A stretch of DNA of 51,147 nucleotides from Acidobacteriota bacterium (GTDB lineage Bacteria > Acidobacteriota > Thermoanaerobaculia > Multivoradales > SZUA-115): the NCBI GenBank assembly GCA_024277255.1, contig JAJRVQ010000103.1, positions 1 to 51,147 on the forward strand, in the 5' to 3' direction. The notes under the pieces were generated by a model. The model was not told the origin of the DNA and did no database searches. It was given only the letters and a program-made list of their open reading frames with translations. A program made the translations under genes and the position numbers. Positions 1 through 8,734 of the stretch are shown piece after piece; within the stretch, counting starts at the first letter, position 1; every line of letters starts with the position of its first letter.

Positions 1-567
1 ATCGAGGAACCACGGCTTTTCTTCGGCGTCTCCTGGGACACCGTCGATGATCCGGATATCTTCCTGTGCGGCGACGAGAATGGCCCCGGCTTGCAGCCGA
101 CCGCCGTCTCGACCAATCTCGGCAACAGCTGGGCCGACCTGCGCGGCTTCTTCCCCAAGCTCAAAGCGCTGGGCTTGCGGGCCGATTTTTCCGCCAACGC
201 CGGGGGCGGCTTCGAGTGCGTGGCCGATGAAACCACCCTCTGCCTCAACCAGGGCCGCTACGAGGTGAAGGTCGACTGGAAGACCCGGCAAGGCCAAACC
301 GGCGACGGAAAGCCGGTCGAGTTCGGCTCTGACGACTCCGGCATGTTCTCCTTCTTCAACCCCAGCAACTGGGAGATGCTGGTCAAGGTGCTGGACGGCT
401 GCCCGGTCAACCAGCACCGCTGGGTCTTCTTCGCCGCGGTGACCAACGTCGAGTTCACCCTGACCGTGACCGACTCCCAGACCGGCGAGAGCAAACGCTA
501 CTTCAACCCCCTCGGCTCCTCCGCCGACGCGGTCACCGATACGGAAGCGTTCGCCTCCTGTCCGTGA
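1..567 (+). CDS. C-terminal part of a secreted/surface-type protein, unknown function (5' truncated)
   Basis: The frame is open from the first base and ends in TGA at 565-567, so the true start lies left of the window. The visible 188 residues form a beta-rich tail with paired cysteines and short motifs such as CLNQGRYEV, VDWKT and DDSGMFSFFNP, ending in FASCP. I recognise this as a recurrent C-terminal module of secreted Acidobacteriota-type proteins with no assigned function. It probably acts as an accessory or adhesion-like beta-sandwich outside the cytoplasm, which is inference. The catalytic or main domain, if any, is outside the window. Confidence 0.6.
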   Translation: MEEPRLFFGVSWDTVDDPDIFLCGDENGPGLQPTAVSTNLGNSWADLRGFFPKLKALGLRADFSANAGGGFECVADETTLCLNQGRYEVKVDWKTRQGQTGDGKPVEFGSDDSGMFSFFNPSNWEMLVKVLDGCPVNQHRWVFFAAVTNVEFTLTVTDSQTGESKRYFNPLGSSADAVTDTEAFASCP

Positions 568-589
568 GGGGTCCGCGAGGCCGCGGCGC

Positions 590-1816
590 TCAGCCCGCCG
601 CGGAGACTGCCGGTACCCGCCCGAGGAGCAGAGCGGCGAGCACCGCCAACACCGCGCCGAGGCAAAAGGCTGCCGGAGCACCGGCCAGCGACCAGACGGC
701 GCCGAAGATCAGGCTGGCCGGGAGCGCCGCCAAGCCCACGGCCCCCTGCCAGAACCCCAGCGCCGTGCCGCGCCGATCGGCGGGCACTAGATCGACCACC
801 CAGGCCTTCTCCACCGGTTCGGTGAAACCGAACGAGGCTCCGTAGATGAGGAAGGCCGCGATCAGCACGGCGCGCGAGTCGCCGGCCATGGCAAAAGCGA
901 AGTAGACCCCCGCGTAGACCGCCCAGCCGGTGAGAACCAACGGCCGGCGACCGAGGCGATCGGAGAGCCGGCCGGAAGCCAGAGCGCTCACCGCCTTGAC
1001 CGCACTATGCGCCGACCAGAGCAACGCCACCGAAGCGGTGCCGACGCCGGCCTGCGACAGGCGCAAGAGCAGGAAGGCATCGGTGGAATTGCCCAGGGTG
1101 AAGACCAACAAGGCGGTCACCAGCCGGTGGAATGGGCTTCCCAGCTCTCGCCATGCGGCGAGGCCCAATAGAGGCGGTGAGCCGGCGGCCACCGGTTCGA
1201 CCCTCTCCGGGCTTCGCTCGCCGGCCGACTTCGGCTCCTTGACCGCAGTCCACAGCACCACCATCACCAACACCGCCGGCAGTGCCGCGGCGAGAAAAAC
1301 CTGACGCACCGACCAGCCGAGCCCCGAGAGCAGCGCCGCCGCGACCAGCGGTCCGAGCAGCGCTCCAACGTGGTCGAAGGTCCGGTGAGCACCGTAGGCC
1401 GCACCGCGCAGATGCGTCGGGGTGACATCCGCGATCAGCGCGTCTCTCGGCGCGCCGCGCATTCCCTTGCCCACGCGATCGAAGAAGCGCAGCACCAGCA
1501 CCACCGGCCAGCTCGCCGCCAGGCCGATCAAAGGACGTACCAAGCCGGCGAGACCATAACCACCCAGGAGCCAGGGTTTGCGCCGGCCACTGCGGTCGGA
1601 GCCGCGCCCCGAGATGATCTTGAGCACCGACGAGGTGGTCTCCGCCAGCCCCTCGATCAAGCCGATCGAAAGCGCCCCGGCACCGAGTACGCCGGAGAGA
1701 AAAACCGGCAGTAGCGGATAGATCATCTCGCTCGACAGATCGGTCAGCAGACTGACCACACCGAGCGAGATGACCGTCGCCGGCAGTGCGCGCGCTGAGC
1801 GACGACGGATACGCAC
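590..1816 (-). CDS. MFS transporter
   Basis: A 408-residue integral membrane protein of Major Facilitator Superfamily size with about 12 hydrophobic segments. The loop after the second segment reads GRGSDRSGRRKPW, a good match to the family A-motif (GxxxDRxGRR), and a second A-like copy, SGRLSDRLGRRP, follows in the C-terminal half, as expected from the internal duplication. The FFDRVGKGMRGAPRDALIAD stretch is typical of the subfamily often annotated as drug or sugar-phosphate-like permeases. The start is GTG at 1814-1816, preceded by AGAGGGG as ribosome binding site. Substrate is unknown. It is monocistronic, ending 22 bases from the convergent upstream gene. Confidence 0.85.
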   Translation of the reverse strand: MRIRRRSARALPATVISLGVVSLLTDLSSEMIYPLLPVFLSGVLGAGALSIGLIEGLAETTSSVLKIISGRGSDRSGRRKPWLLGGYGLAGLVRPLIGLAASWPVVLVLRFFDRVGKGMRGAPRDALIADVTPTHLRGAAYGAHRTFDHVGALLGPLVAAALLSGLGWSVRQVFLAAALPAVLVMVVLWTAVKEPKSAGERSPERVEPVAAGSPPLLGLAAWRELGSPFHRLVTALLVFTLGNSTDAFLLLRLSQAGVGTASVALLWSAHSAVKAVSALASGRLSDRLGRRPLVLTGWAVYAGVYFAFAMAGDSRAVLIAAFLIYGASFGFTEPVEKAWVVDLVPADRRGTALGFWQGAVGLAALPASLIFGAVWSLAGAPAAFCLGAVLAVLAALLLGRVPAVSAAG

Positions 1817-1845
1817 CCTGCCCCTCTCCCCTCTTCCTGGCCGGT

Positions 1846-2763
1846 CTATTTCTTGGTCAGCGAGTCATAGACGATGCCGGCCATCAACTCGGGCTGGATA
1901 AAGCCACCGCCCCACTTCTCGTCCCAAGGCGCCGTCGGCTTGGCGGCGACCGTCGCATCGCGGTCCTTGCCTTCGGCGATCGCCTTGGCCACCGCCTTGT
2001 TCACCCCGGCGAGCATCGAGCGATAGGCCATCAACTCGGCCCTGTTGGAGAGCGGGCCGTGGCCCGGAATCACCGGGGTCTTGTCGTCGATCATCGCCAG
2101 CGCCACATCCACCGCGGCGATCACGCCCTCGATCGAGCCACCGGTCGAGACGTCGATGAAGGGGTACATGCCGTTGAAGTAGGTGTCGCCCATGTGCAGC
2201 ACATTGGCGTTGACAAAGTGGACCATCGAATCGCCGTCGGTGTGCGCCGGGGCGACATGGAAAGCATGGATCTCGAAACCGTTGAGATGGAAGGTCACCG
2301 TGTCGTTGAAGGTGACGACCGGCAGTGCACCCTGTGGCGAAGGAGGAACCTTGGAGTTGAAGGCGGCGAGGAACTGCTCGTGGCTCATCCGTTCGCGCAC
2401 ATTGTCGTGAGCGATGATCAAAGTGCCCTTCTTGCCCAGGTTTTCGTTGCCCCCGGTGTGATCGCCGTGCCAGTGGGTGTTGAATACGAAGCGAACAGGC
2501 TGGTCGCTGACCGTCTTGATCGCGGCGACGATCTTCTCCGTCAGCGGCGCATACTGGTCATCGATCAAGAAAACGCCGTCCTCCCCGGCACAAACCCCGA
2601 TGTTGCCGCCCGCACCGGTCAGCATCCAGAGGCCATCCGCGACCGGTTGGGCCTTGACTTCGACGTTGGACAGATCGGGCTGCGCGGCGGCGGGTGGCAC
2701 CGCACCGAGAGTGGCGATGAGAAGCGCTATGACGAAAGCGGAACCGATGATTGATCGACGCAC
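1846..2763 (-). CDS. Exported MBL-fold metallo-hydrolase
   Basis: The protein has an N-terminal signal peptide (hydrophobic IIGSAFVIALLIATLG, cleavage near AAAQ) and then a metallo-beta-lactamase fold with the zinc motif NTHWHGDHTGG and downstream histidines in FHVAPAHTDGD and PGHGPLS. I chose GTG at 2761-2763 rather than the ATG at 2776-2778 because AAGGAG stands five bases before the GTG and it gives a compact signal peptide. The family covers beta-lactamase-like, quinoprotein-relay and sulfur-oxygenase-related hydrolases, so the substrate cannot be named. It probably acts in the periplasm with two zinc ions. Confidence 0.8.
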   Translation of the reverse strand: MRRSIIGSAFVIALLIATLGAVPPAAAQPDLSNVEVKAQPVADGLWMLTGAGGNIGVCAGEDGVFLIDDQYAPLTEKIVAAIKTVSDQPVRFVFNTHWHGDHTGGNENLGKKGTLIIAHDNVRERMSHEQFLAAFNSKVPPSPQGALPVVTFNDTVTFHLNGFEIHAFHVAPAHTDGDSMVHFVNANVLHMGDTYFNGMYPFIDVSTGGSIEGVIAAVDVALAMIDDKTPVIPGHGPLSNRAELMAYRSMLAGVNKAVAKAIAEGKDRDATVAAKPTAPWDEKWGGGFIQPELMAGIVYDSLTKK

Positions 2764-2887
2764 GAGATCTCCTTGCATGATCTGGCGGCTGGGGAGTCGG
2801 CCAGCCGCCCGGGTAGACGAGCCATAAGAGTCGAATGCTAGCAGTACTCAGCGGCAGCGAGCTGCGCTGGCAGCCGGGAACTCCGAC

Positions 2888-4345
2888 TCAGCGCCGTGGC
2901 GCCTCCAACAACCGGTAGAGCAAGTTGTCGGTGAAGGCGGGGTCTTTGGTCATGTCGACATGGCTGGCCGAGACGAAGAAGGCATCGCGCCAATCGACCG
3001 GCGAAATCAGCTCGGCGCTCCAGCGCTCGCCGGTGCGCTGGTCACCGAGAGCACTGGAGCGCAGGACGGTGCCGTCGCCGGGCGCCCGATCGATCACCTT
3101 GAACTTGCCGCCCTGGCGATCGACCGCCAGCCGCCTCGGCGTAGGGATGGCGTCGCCGGCCACTAGGTAGAGATCCAGCCCACTGGGCGCTGGCGCCGGT
3201 TGATCGAGCGCCGAAGTGAACTGGCGTGCACGGCGCAGAGCCTTGGCCTGGTGGTCAAGGGCGATGCGGCGACGCTCGGCGGGATCGGCGACCTCTGGCA
3301 GCAGCCAGCTCAGCATCTCCGCTTGATTCTCGGCGGCGAGCCCCCACCCGTGGTCGCGCCAGAGTTGGGGATCGAAGAGGTCCCCCACCGACTCGTCCGG
3401 CGCGTCGGACCACACCACCTCGATGGCACCGCCGTGCGGCAGCAGTTGGTAGCCCGACTGAAAGGTACCGAGCAGCGCCGAGGAATAGCTCGGTAGGGTG
3501 GGAGCGAAGTCGCGGCCCCCCAACAACTGCTGGACGGCCGACATCGTGCCACCGTTGGGCGGACCGACGAGGATGACCTTCTCCACCATCTCAGCTCCGG
3601 CCCAGGTCACCGGCGGCAGCGAACCGTCGTCCGGTAGGTCAGCGGCCCCGTAGCGGAGGAAATAGCGCGTCACCACCGACCCCATCGAATGGGCCACCAG
3701 GTCGAAGCGCAGATCAGGCCGATCGACACCGAACCGGCGCTGAATCTCAGCGCGCACGTACTCCCGCTTCTCAACGATGAAGTCGTGCAGCAGGCGAGCG
3801 CTCTCCACGTTATCGCGGCGCCAGTCATAGGGGAACTGGAAACAGGTGAAGTGATCGTCTCCGTAGTCGATGTTGCTCAGGCCGAACGACTCGTCACGGT
3901 AACCGGCCGAGCCGAGCAGGGCGAGAATGTTGCGATAGGCCTTGAGTTGAAAGGGAATGCCGAGCAGGCGGACCCGCAAGCTTTCGAGCACCGAGTCCGG
4001 GTAGACCTCATCGCGCAGCTCAAGGAACGTCGCACCCGGGCGCATCGGCAGCGCGACGAGGCGCGCTCCGTCGGCCTTGCGCGGATCGGCGTACTTGCCG
4101 GTAAAGGCCCCCCAAACCTCGGTCTCACTCCCGGCCTCTATGAAGCGCGTTCCGAGCAGACCGGGAATGACGATGACCGGATTGCGATCGGGTCCGTGCA
4201 GTTGCGCCGAGCGCTCATAGAGTAGACGCAAGTCGGGACTCGGTGTGAAGGCGCGGCAGCCGGTGATGGCGAGCAACGCCAGGCCGAGAGCCAGGGTGGC
4301 CCGCCTCGCCGAAGATGGTGCTGCAAGAGGTGCTCGACTCGTCAT
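2888..4345 (-). CDS. LCAT-like lipase/acyltransferase lipoprotein
   Basis: 485 residues. The N-terminus is a lipoprotein signal ending in LAITGC, so the protein is probably anchored in a membrane. The mature part is an alpha/beta hydrolase related to lecithin:cholesterol acyltransferases: the strand-loop VIVIPGLLGTRF forms the oxyanion-hole region, and AHSMG is the nucleophile elbow (GxSxG type) within DLVAHSMGSVVTRYFL. VGPPNGGTM follows as in LCAT proteins, and an ASHVDM motif near the C-terminus probably carries the catalytic histidine. The start ATG is preceded by AAGGAG. Likely activity is hydrolysis or transfer of lipid acyl groups; the exact substrate is unknown. Confidence 0.8.
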   Translation of the reverse strand: MTSRAPLAAPSSARRATLALGLALLAITGCRAFTPSPDLRLLYERSAQLHGPDRNPVIVIPGLLGTRFIEAGSETEVWGAFTGKYADPRKADGARLVALPMRPGATFLELRDEVYPDSVLESLRVRLLGIPFQLKAYRNILALLGSAGYRDESFGLSNIDYGDDHFTCFQFPYDWRRDNVESARLLHDFIVEKREYVRAEIQRRFGVDRPDLRFDLVAHSMGSVVTRYFLRYGAADLPDDGSLPPVTWAGAEMVEKVILVGPPNGGTMSAVQQLLGGRDFAPTLPSYSSALLGTFQSGYQLLPHGGAIEVVWSDAPDESVGDLFDPQLWRDHGWGLAAENQAEMLSWLLPEVADPAERRRIALDHQAKALRRARQFTSALDQPAPAPSGLDLYLVAGDAIPTPRRLAVDRQGGKFKVIDRAPGDGTVLRSSALGDQRTGERWSAELISPVDWRDAFFVSASHVDMTKDPAFTDNLLYRLLEAPRR

Positions 4346-4506
4346 CCGCTGTTCTCCTTGGGAACCTCTCCTCGACCCTGATCGAATCGGTCAAAGAGTC
4401 TCAGTAGTCTACGCCGGTTCCACTCCCGTGCAATCACTCGGCGGCTCGGCCACTCGCTCGGGCCCGGCCAGCCGGAGCCGAGATCGGGTATCGTCCGGCC
4501 ACTGCC

Positions 4507-5418
4507 ATGTCTGATTCGACACTCAGTACAGCGCCGCGGCCTTCGTGGGTGCAGTTGCCGCAACGTCAGCCGCCACCCGCGCTCCTCGACTTCCTCGCCG
4601 GACGTTTTCCGCGCATCGGGCGCGAGATCTGGCGGCAAAGGATCCTCGAAGGCAAAGTGCTCGATCAAGCCGGACACCCCCTTTCATTAGATTCTCCGTA
4701 CCGCGGTGGTACGCGGATTCAGTACTTCCGGGAGGTGGAATTGGAGGCAAGGGTGCCTTTCGACGAGGAGATCCTCCTGCAAACCGACGATTTGTTGGTC
4801 GCCGACAAGCCCCATTTTCTGCCGGTGGTCCCCGGTGGTCGCTACGTCAACGAGTGTTTGCTCTACCGTCTGATCCAGCACACCGGCAACGAGGATCTAA
4901 CGCCGATTCACCGCCTCGATCTCGACACCGCCGGCCTGGTTCTCTTCTCCACCCGCCGGGAAACCCGAGGCGCCTACGGGAATCTCCTCCAACGAGGCGA
5001 GATACGACGAACCTACCTGGCGGTGGGCCGCTCCCTCGGCGGCGGGGCCCCGGCCCGGCAACGCTGGCGCATCGAGAGCAGAATCGAGCCCGCCGATCCG
5101 TGGTTTCTCAGCCGCAGCCTGGCCCAGGGCACGGTCAACGCCGTCACCGAGATCGAGCTGCTGGATTGGCGCGCCGAGAGTGCCAGCGGTCTCTTCCGCC
5201 TCCGCCCTCAAACCGGCAAGAACCATCAGTTGCGGCTCCACATGGCCGACAGCGGCTTCCCCATCCTCAACGACACCTTCTACCCACACCTTCAACCCGA
5301 GGAAGCACGCAGCTACGAGCGTCCGCTCCAGCTGCTGGCGCAACGCCTGGAGTTCACCGACCCGCTCACCGGCCGGGCGATGAAACTGTCCAGCCAGCGC
5401 AAGCTCGCCCTCGGCTAA
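4507..5418 (+). CDS. RluA-family RNA pseudouridine synthase
   Basis: 303 residues. The central motif IHRLDLDTAGLVLFS contains the catalytic aspartate of RluA-type synthases (HRLDxxTSG), and RLRPQTGKNHQLRLHMA is the conserved C-terminal motif. An S4-like N-terminal part precedes it (ILEGKVL... YRGGTRIQYFREV). It isomerises specific uridines in rRNA or tRNA to pseudouridine in the cytoplasm; the target base cannot be deduced. The start at 4507 is the first in-frame ATG. The stop overlaps the stop of the convergent methyltransferase gene by four bases. Confidence 0.9.
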   Translation: MSDSTLSTAPRPSWVQLPQRQPPPALLDFLAGRFPRIGREIWRQRILEGKVLDQAGHPLSLDSPYRGGTRIQYFREVELEARVPFDEEILLQTDDLLVADKPHFLPVVPGGRYVNECLLYRLIQHTGNEDLTPIHRLDLDTAGLVLFSTRRETRGAYGNLLQRGEIRRTYLAVGRSLGGGAPARQRWRIESRIEPADPWFLSRSLAQGTVNAVTEIELLDWRAESASGLFRLRPQTGKNHQLRLHMADSGFPILNDTFYPHLQPEEARSYERPLQLLAQRLEFTDPLTGRAMKLSSQRKLALG

Positions 5419-6026
5419 GAGCCCTTGCGCACTACCCAGGTCGTCATGCAGCGCAGATTCTGCACCACCGTCGTCTTGATCGGATCGGCCAGCTCTCCAC
5501 CCAGCCTTCGCGTCAAGTCGAGCAGCATCGCCTGATCGACCAGAAAGCGCTCCGAGCCATCGGGAAGCGCGTAGCGCCGACCCTCGATCCGGTGAACCTG
5601 TTCCTCCATGCCGATCGACGAGGCCAGCCGGCAAAAGAAAAGGCCGCCCGGCTTGAGCACCCTCCAGATACCCTCCACCATCCTCCAAAAATGGTCCTCG
5701 TCGGCGGCGAAGTGGAGAACGGCGCTACAGATCACGGCATCGACACTCTCTGCCTCGAAGCTCATCGCTTCGAGAGGTTCGAGGCGAAAATTCTCCGCCG
5801 GCAGTCGCGGGGCGAGCTGCGCCGCCAACCGCCGTACCGACTCGATCGCCTCGGCCTTCTTGTCGGCGCCGAAAAGCTCGTAGCCCTGGCGCATCAAGAA
5901 GGCGAGGTTGCGACCGGCGCCGCACCCCGCATCGAGAATCCGCATGCCGGGAGTGATCCGACCGCGCAAGATCTGGTCGAACCAGTAAATGTCGATCCGG
6001 CCGAGTCGGGCGAGGAGTTGGGTCAT
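5415..6026 (-). CDS. Class I SAM-dependent methyltransferase
   Basis: 203 residues with the Rossmann-type SAM motif I ILDAGCGAGRN, motif II acid in FGADKKAEAI, the AVICSAVLHF post-motif strand and the LKPGGLFFCRL motif. This is the UbiE/Tellurite-resistance-like group acting on a small molecule or unknown substrate in the cytoplasm. Transcription is probably independent: a strong hairpin separates it from the upstream protease gene. It runs convergently with the pseudouridine synthase gene, overlapping it by four bases. Confidence 0.85.
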   Translation of the reverse strand: MTQLLARLGRIDIYWFDQILRGRITPGMRILDAGCGAGRNLAFLMRQGYELFGADKKAEAIESVRRLAAQLAPRLPAENFRLEPLEAMSFEAESVDAVICSAVLHFAADEDHFWRMVEGIWRVLKPGGLFFCRLASSIGMEEQVHRIEGRRYALPDGSERFLVDQAMLLDLTRRLGGELADPIKTTVVQNLRCMTTWVVRKGS

Positions 6027-6053
6027 GGGTGGGCCAATCTAGCTAGAGAAAGA

Positions 6054-6087
6054 AAGGCCACGACTCCCAACCTGGCGTCGTGGCCTT
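6054..6087 (-). terminator. Rho-independent terminator of the protease gene
   Basis: AAGGCCACGAC at 6054-6064 pairs perfectly with GTCGTGGCCTT at 6077-6087 (11-bp stem, 12-base loop). Read on the minus strand, the stem is followed by TTTCTTTCTC. It lies just past the stop of the secreted protease gene and upstream of the methyltransferase start. Confidence 0.8.
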
Positions 6088-6114
6088 GGTGAGTGGATAA
6101 TTTCGGGTAGAAAC

Positions 6115-8646
6115 CTACGGCGTTTGCGCCGACCAAGCCGACGTGTCACCACTCTCGAAGCCGTCGGAGAAGATCTCTCCGGGGCCGCCTTCGCAGTTCT
6201 GGACGACCACGTCGTCGATGTACCAACCCTCGCGGCTGACCGACGAGTCGCTCCCCAAGCGGAAGCGGAACTGGACGGTTTGACCGGCCCAGGCGGAGAG
6301 GTCGACCACCGACTCCATCCAATTCTGCGGGTCGCCGCACCAGCCGTTGCTGCCGCCGAGCGGGTTCGACGTCGAGCCACTCACCGCGCCGTCGTAGGGG
6401 TCGGTTTGCAGCTCGCTTTCGATCCGCGTCCACACCGCGCCGTCGGTCGAAATCTCGAGCACGCCGGCGTCCCAACAGCCGCTAGAACTGCTTTCCACCG
6501 ACTGGTAGTTCCAGAACTTCAAACTCAGCGCGCTACCGACTACGGGCAGAGCAATCGCCGGGGTCACCAGCCGCTGGTCGGAGACCGTGGCGACATCGAC
6601 GCCCAAGTAGGCATTGGTGCCGCTGTGCGTCCTGGCCGCGGACAAACTCCAGGTGTCACCGGTACCGCTGTGCGTCCAGCCGGCGGCGCCGCTTTCCAGG
6701 TCGTCCGAGAAGACGACCACCGCCGTGGTACCCACCGAGCACTCGCCGGGCGCCACCTGGGTGGTGAAGCTCCGGGACGGCGAGGTCCCGCCGGCGCCGC
6801 AGGTGTTGGAAGACGAGACCCGCCAATAATGCAGGGTGTTGGTCGCCAGATCGGTGCCGGGGGTGAAGGTGGCTTCGGTCACCGTCGCCGAGGCCACGAT
6901 GTTGGTAAAGGCCGCATCGAGAGCAATCTCCACCGTGTAGTCGGCCGCCTCCGGCTGCGCACCCCAGGTTAAGGTCGGCCGGATAGGCTGGTTGAGCGCT
7001 CCGTTGACCGGTAGGGTCAAAGAAGGTGCCGGCGGCACGCCGGCGAAGATGCGTAGCGTGGCGCTGTCCATCTCCGTGCCGCCGGTGCTGGTGCCGCTGA
7101 CGTCGATGGTATAGCTGCCAGCAGCCGCCGCGCCGGTGTTGGAGATGGTCATCGTGCTGGTGCCCGGCGGGGTGACCGGGTTGGCTGAGAAGGCGGTCGT
7201 CGTCCCCGCCGGCTGACCGGTGGCCGATAGCGTCACCGCCGACGACGAGCCACCGATCTGAGCCACCGTCAAGTTGAAGACGGCATCGGCCGGAGCGCAA
7301 ACATCCAGCAACTTCGGCGCCACGGCGATGGCGGTGGCGTCGCGGCCATCGAGGAACATCACACCGGAGCCGCCGGGATCGAGGTGATCGCGCAGCCGAG
7401 TGGCCGGCGTGCCGCCTCCCTCCCAGGAGACCGCGACCTGACCGTACCAGTCGGAACTATCGTTACCACAGGCGGCGAAGCCACCGTGCAGTTGGCCGAT
7501 GATGCGGTGGTCCGAGTTGAACAGCGGCGAGCCCGAAGAGCCGGGTTCGGTGGTACCGAGGTCCCAATCCGTAATCCGCACGTGCGTTCCGTCGCCCGGC
7601 GTTGCGGTACCCAGATAGGAGGTCGTCGAGGTCGGTTGATTCTCGAAGCTGATCCTCTTTTCGTCCGTACTCGGATGATGAATCGCGACCGCGCTCGGAG
7701 AGACATTTCCGGTCCTGTCCCAGCCGGCCCAACGCACATTCCACGCATCGTTCGGCGCGCTGTCGAGTTCGACGATGGTGAAGTCCGACGGGCTGCTGTT
7801 GGCCAGCAGGGTCGAGCCGGTCTGGAACTGCGCCAGCGAGCCATCGCCGGGGCCGCCGCTGGCAGCGCTGCCCGGCGGCCGGCAGATCGAGTTCTCGAAG
7901 TTCCAATACACCACCAGCGAAGGCGCGCTGCCGGCAATGCTGCAATGGTTGGCGGTCATGAACAGAGGTCGCAGATCGTTGGCCGTATTGTTGACCATGA
8001 AGCCGGTGCAGAAGGTCGACCCGCCGGTACCGATGACCGCCACCGAACGGATCTCGTCGCGCCAGCCATCACCCTCCGGGCAGACCACATCGACATTGCA
8101 CGAGCCGGACTCGAAGGCCTCACCAAAGGTGCGATAGCCGTGGCCGATCTGGCTCAAATCTAGCTCCAAAGACCGGTACCCATCGGCCGGAAGGTTGACC
8201 TCGAGCACCGCCTCGTCGGTGGGCAGGATCGGCGTCCACAGCTGGCCGTGCGCCTTGTTGTCGGCGGCGGTGAAGGGGCGAATCGACTGCTCCTTGTCCA
8301 GACTGTAGATCCGCAACTCGCCGCCGGCCGGCATCCGATAGCGGGTGAAACCGAAGTTCAAGTTCTTGGCGCCGGGCGAAGAAACCACCAGCCGCCACTG
8401 CATCGAGCCGTCGGCCAACGTCTCCCAACTACCGTAGCCGAAGGGATCGATCTTGACCGCCACCGGCAAGGCGAAACGCACCGGCACGCCGGGCCCGGCC
8501 GCCAGCGCGTCCTCGTTGAGCAACTCGTCGTTGTCGATCGGCGGCAAGCGAAAGACCGGAGCCTGATCGAGATCCACCGCCGCAGCCGGCGGAGTCAGAA
8601 GAAATAAGCACCCCGCCGTCACCACAAGCCAAGCGAAACGTCTCAT
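6115..8646 (-). CDS. Secreted lysyl-endopeptidase-like serine protease with Ig/FN3-like tail
   Basis: 843 residues. I place the start at ATG 8644-8646, seven bases after GGAGGTG; it gives the signal peptide WLVVTAGCLFLL...AAA. Residues about 170-420 form a chymotrypsin-fold domain like lysyl endopeptidases: MTANHCS (His), DFTIVELD (Asp) and EPGSSGSPLF (Ser). Next come Ig-like and fibronectin III-like segments (TLPVNGALNQPIRPTLTWG), then a jelly-roll/MAM-like domain (FSDDLESGAAGW... VDLSAWAGQ). The last residues SDGFESGDTSAWS look like a short C-terminal tag seen on many exported proteins of this lineage. Function: extracellular proteolysis. No evidence links it to the neighbouring cas6, although it is on the same strand. 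Confidence 0.85.
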   Translation of the reverse strand: MRRFAWLVVTAGCLFLLTPPAAAVDLDQAPVFRLPPIDNDELLNEDALAAGPGVPVRFALPVAVKIDPFGYGSWETLADGSMQWRLVVSSPGAKNLNFGFTRYRMPAGGELRIYSLDKEQSIRPFTAADNKAHGQLWTPILPTDEAVLEVNLPADGYRSLELDLSQIGHGYRTFGEAFESGSCNVDVVCPEGDGWRDEIRSVAVIGTGGSTFCTGFMVNNTANDLRPLFMTANHCSIAGSAPSLVVYWNFENSICRPPGSAASGGPGDGSLAQFQTGSTLLANSSPSDFTIVELDSAPNDAWNVRWAGWDRTGNVSPSAVAIHHPSTDEKRISFENQPTSTTSYLGTATPGDGTHVRITDWDLGTTEPGSSGSPLFNSDHRIIGQLHGGFAACGNDSSDWYGQVAVSWEGGGTPATRLRDHLDPGGSGVMFLDGRDATAIAVAPKLLDVCAPADAVFNLTVAQIGGSSSAVTLSATGQPAGTTTAFSANPVTPPGTSTMTISNTGAAAAGSYTIDVSGTSTGGTEMDSATLRIFAGVPPAPSLTLPVNGALNQPIRPTLTWGAQPEAADYTVEIALDAAFTNIVASATVTEATFTPGTDLATNTLHYWRVSSSNTCGAGGTSPSRSFTTQVAPGECSVGTTAVVVFSDDLESGAAGWTHSGTGDTWSLSAARTHSGTNAYLGVDVATVSDQRLVTPAIALPVVGSALSLKFWNYQSVESSSSGCWDAGVLEISTDGAVWTRIESELQTDPYDGAVSGSTSNPLGGSNGWCGDPQNWMESVVDLSAWAGQTVQFRFRLGSDSSVSREGWYIDDVVVQNCEGGPGEIFSDGFESGDTSAWSAQTP

Positions 8647-8734
8647 CGGAAGCACCTCCAGCAGGGGAAAACTTCAAGGAAAGGCCGGGAGCAACCCAAC
8701 CCACGCCACCCGCGGCACAAAACAGATCCCCAAC

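Noticed and set aside
4545..6092. A 515-codon plus-strand open frame
   Set aside because: It overlaps both the pseudouridine synthase and the methyltransferase in wrong frames and is proline/arginine-rich without motifs.
6115..8646. Secreted protease as part of the CHAT cascade
   Set aside because: It has a signal peptide, its own terminator and no shared promoter element; adjacency to cas6 is the only link.
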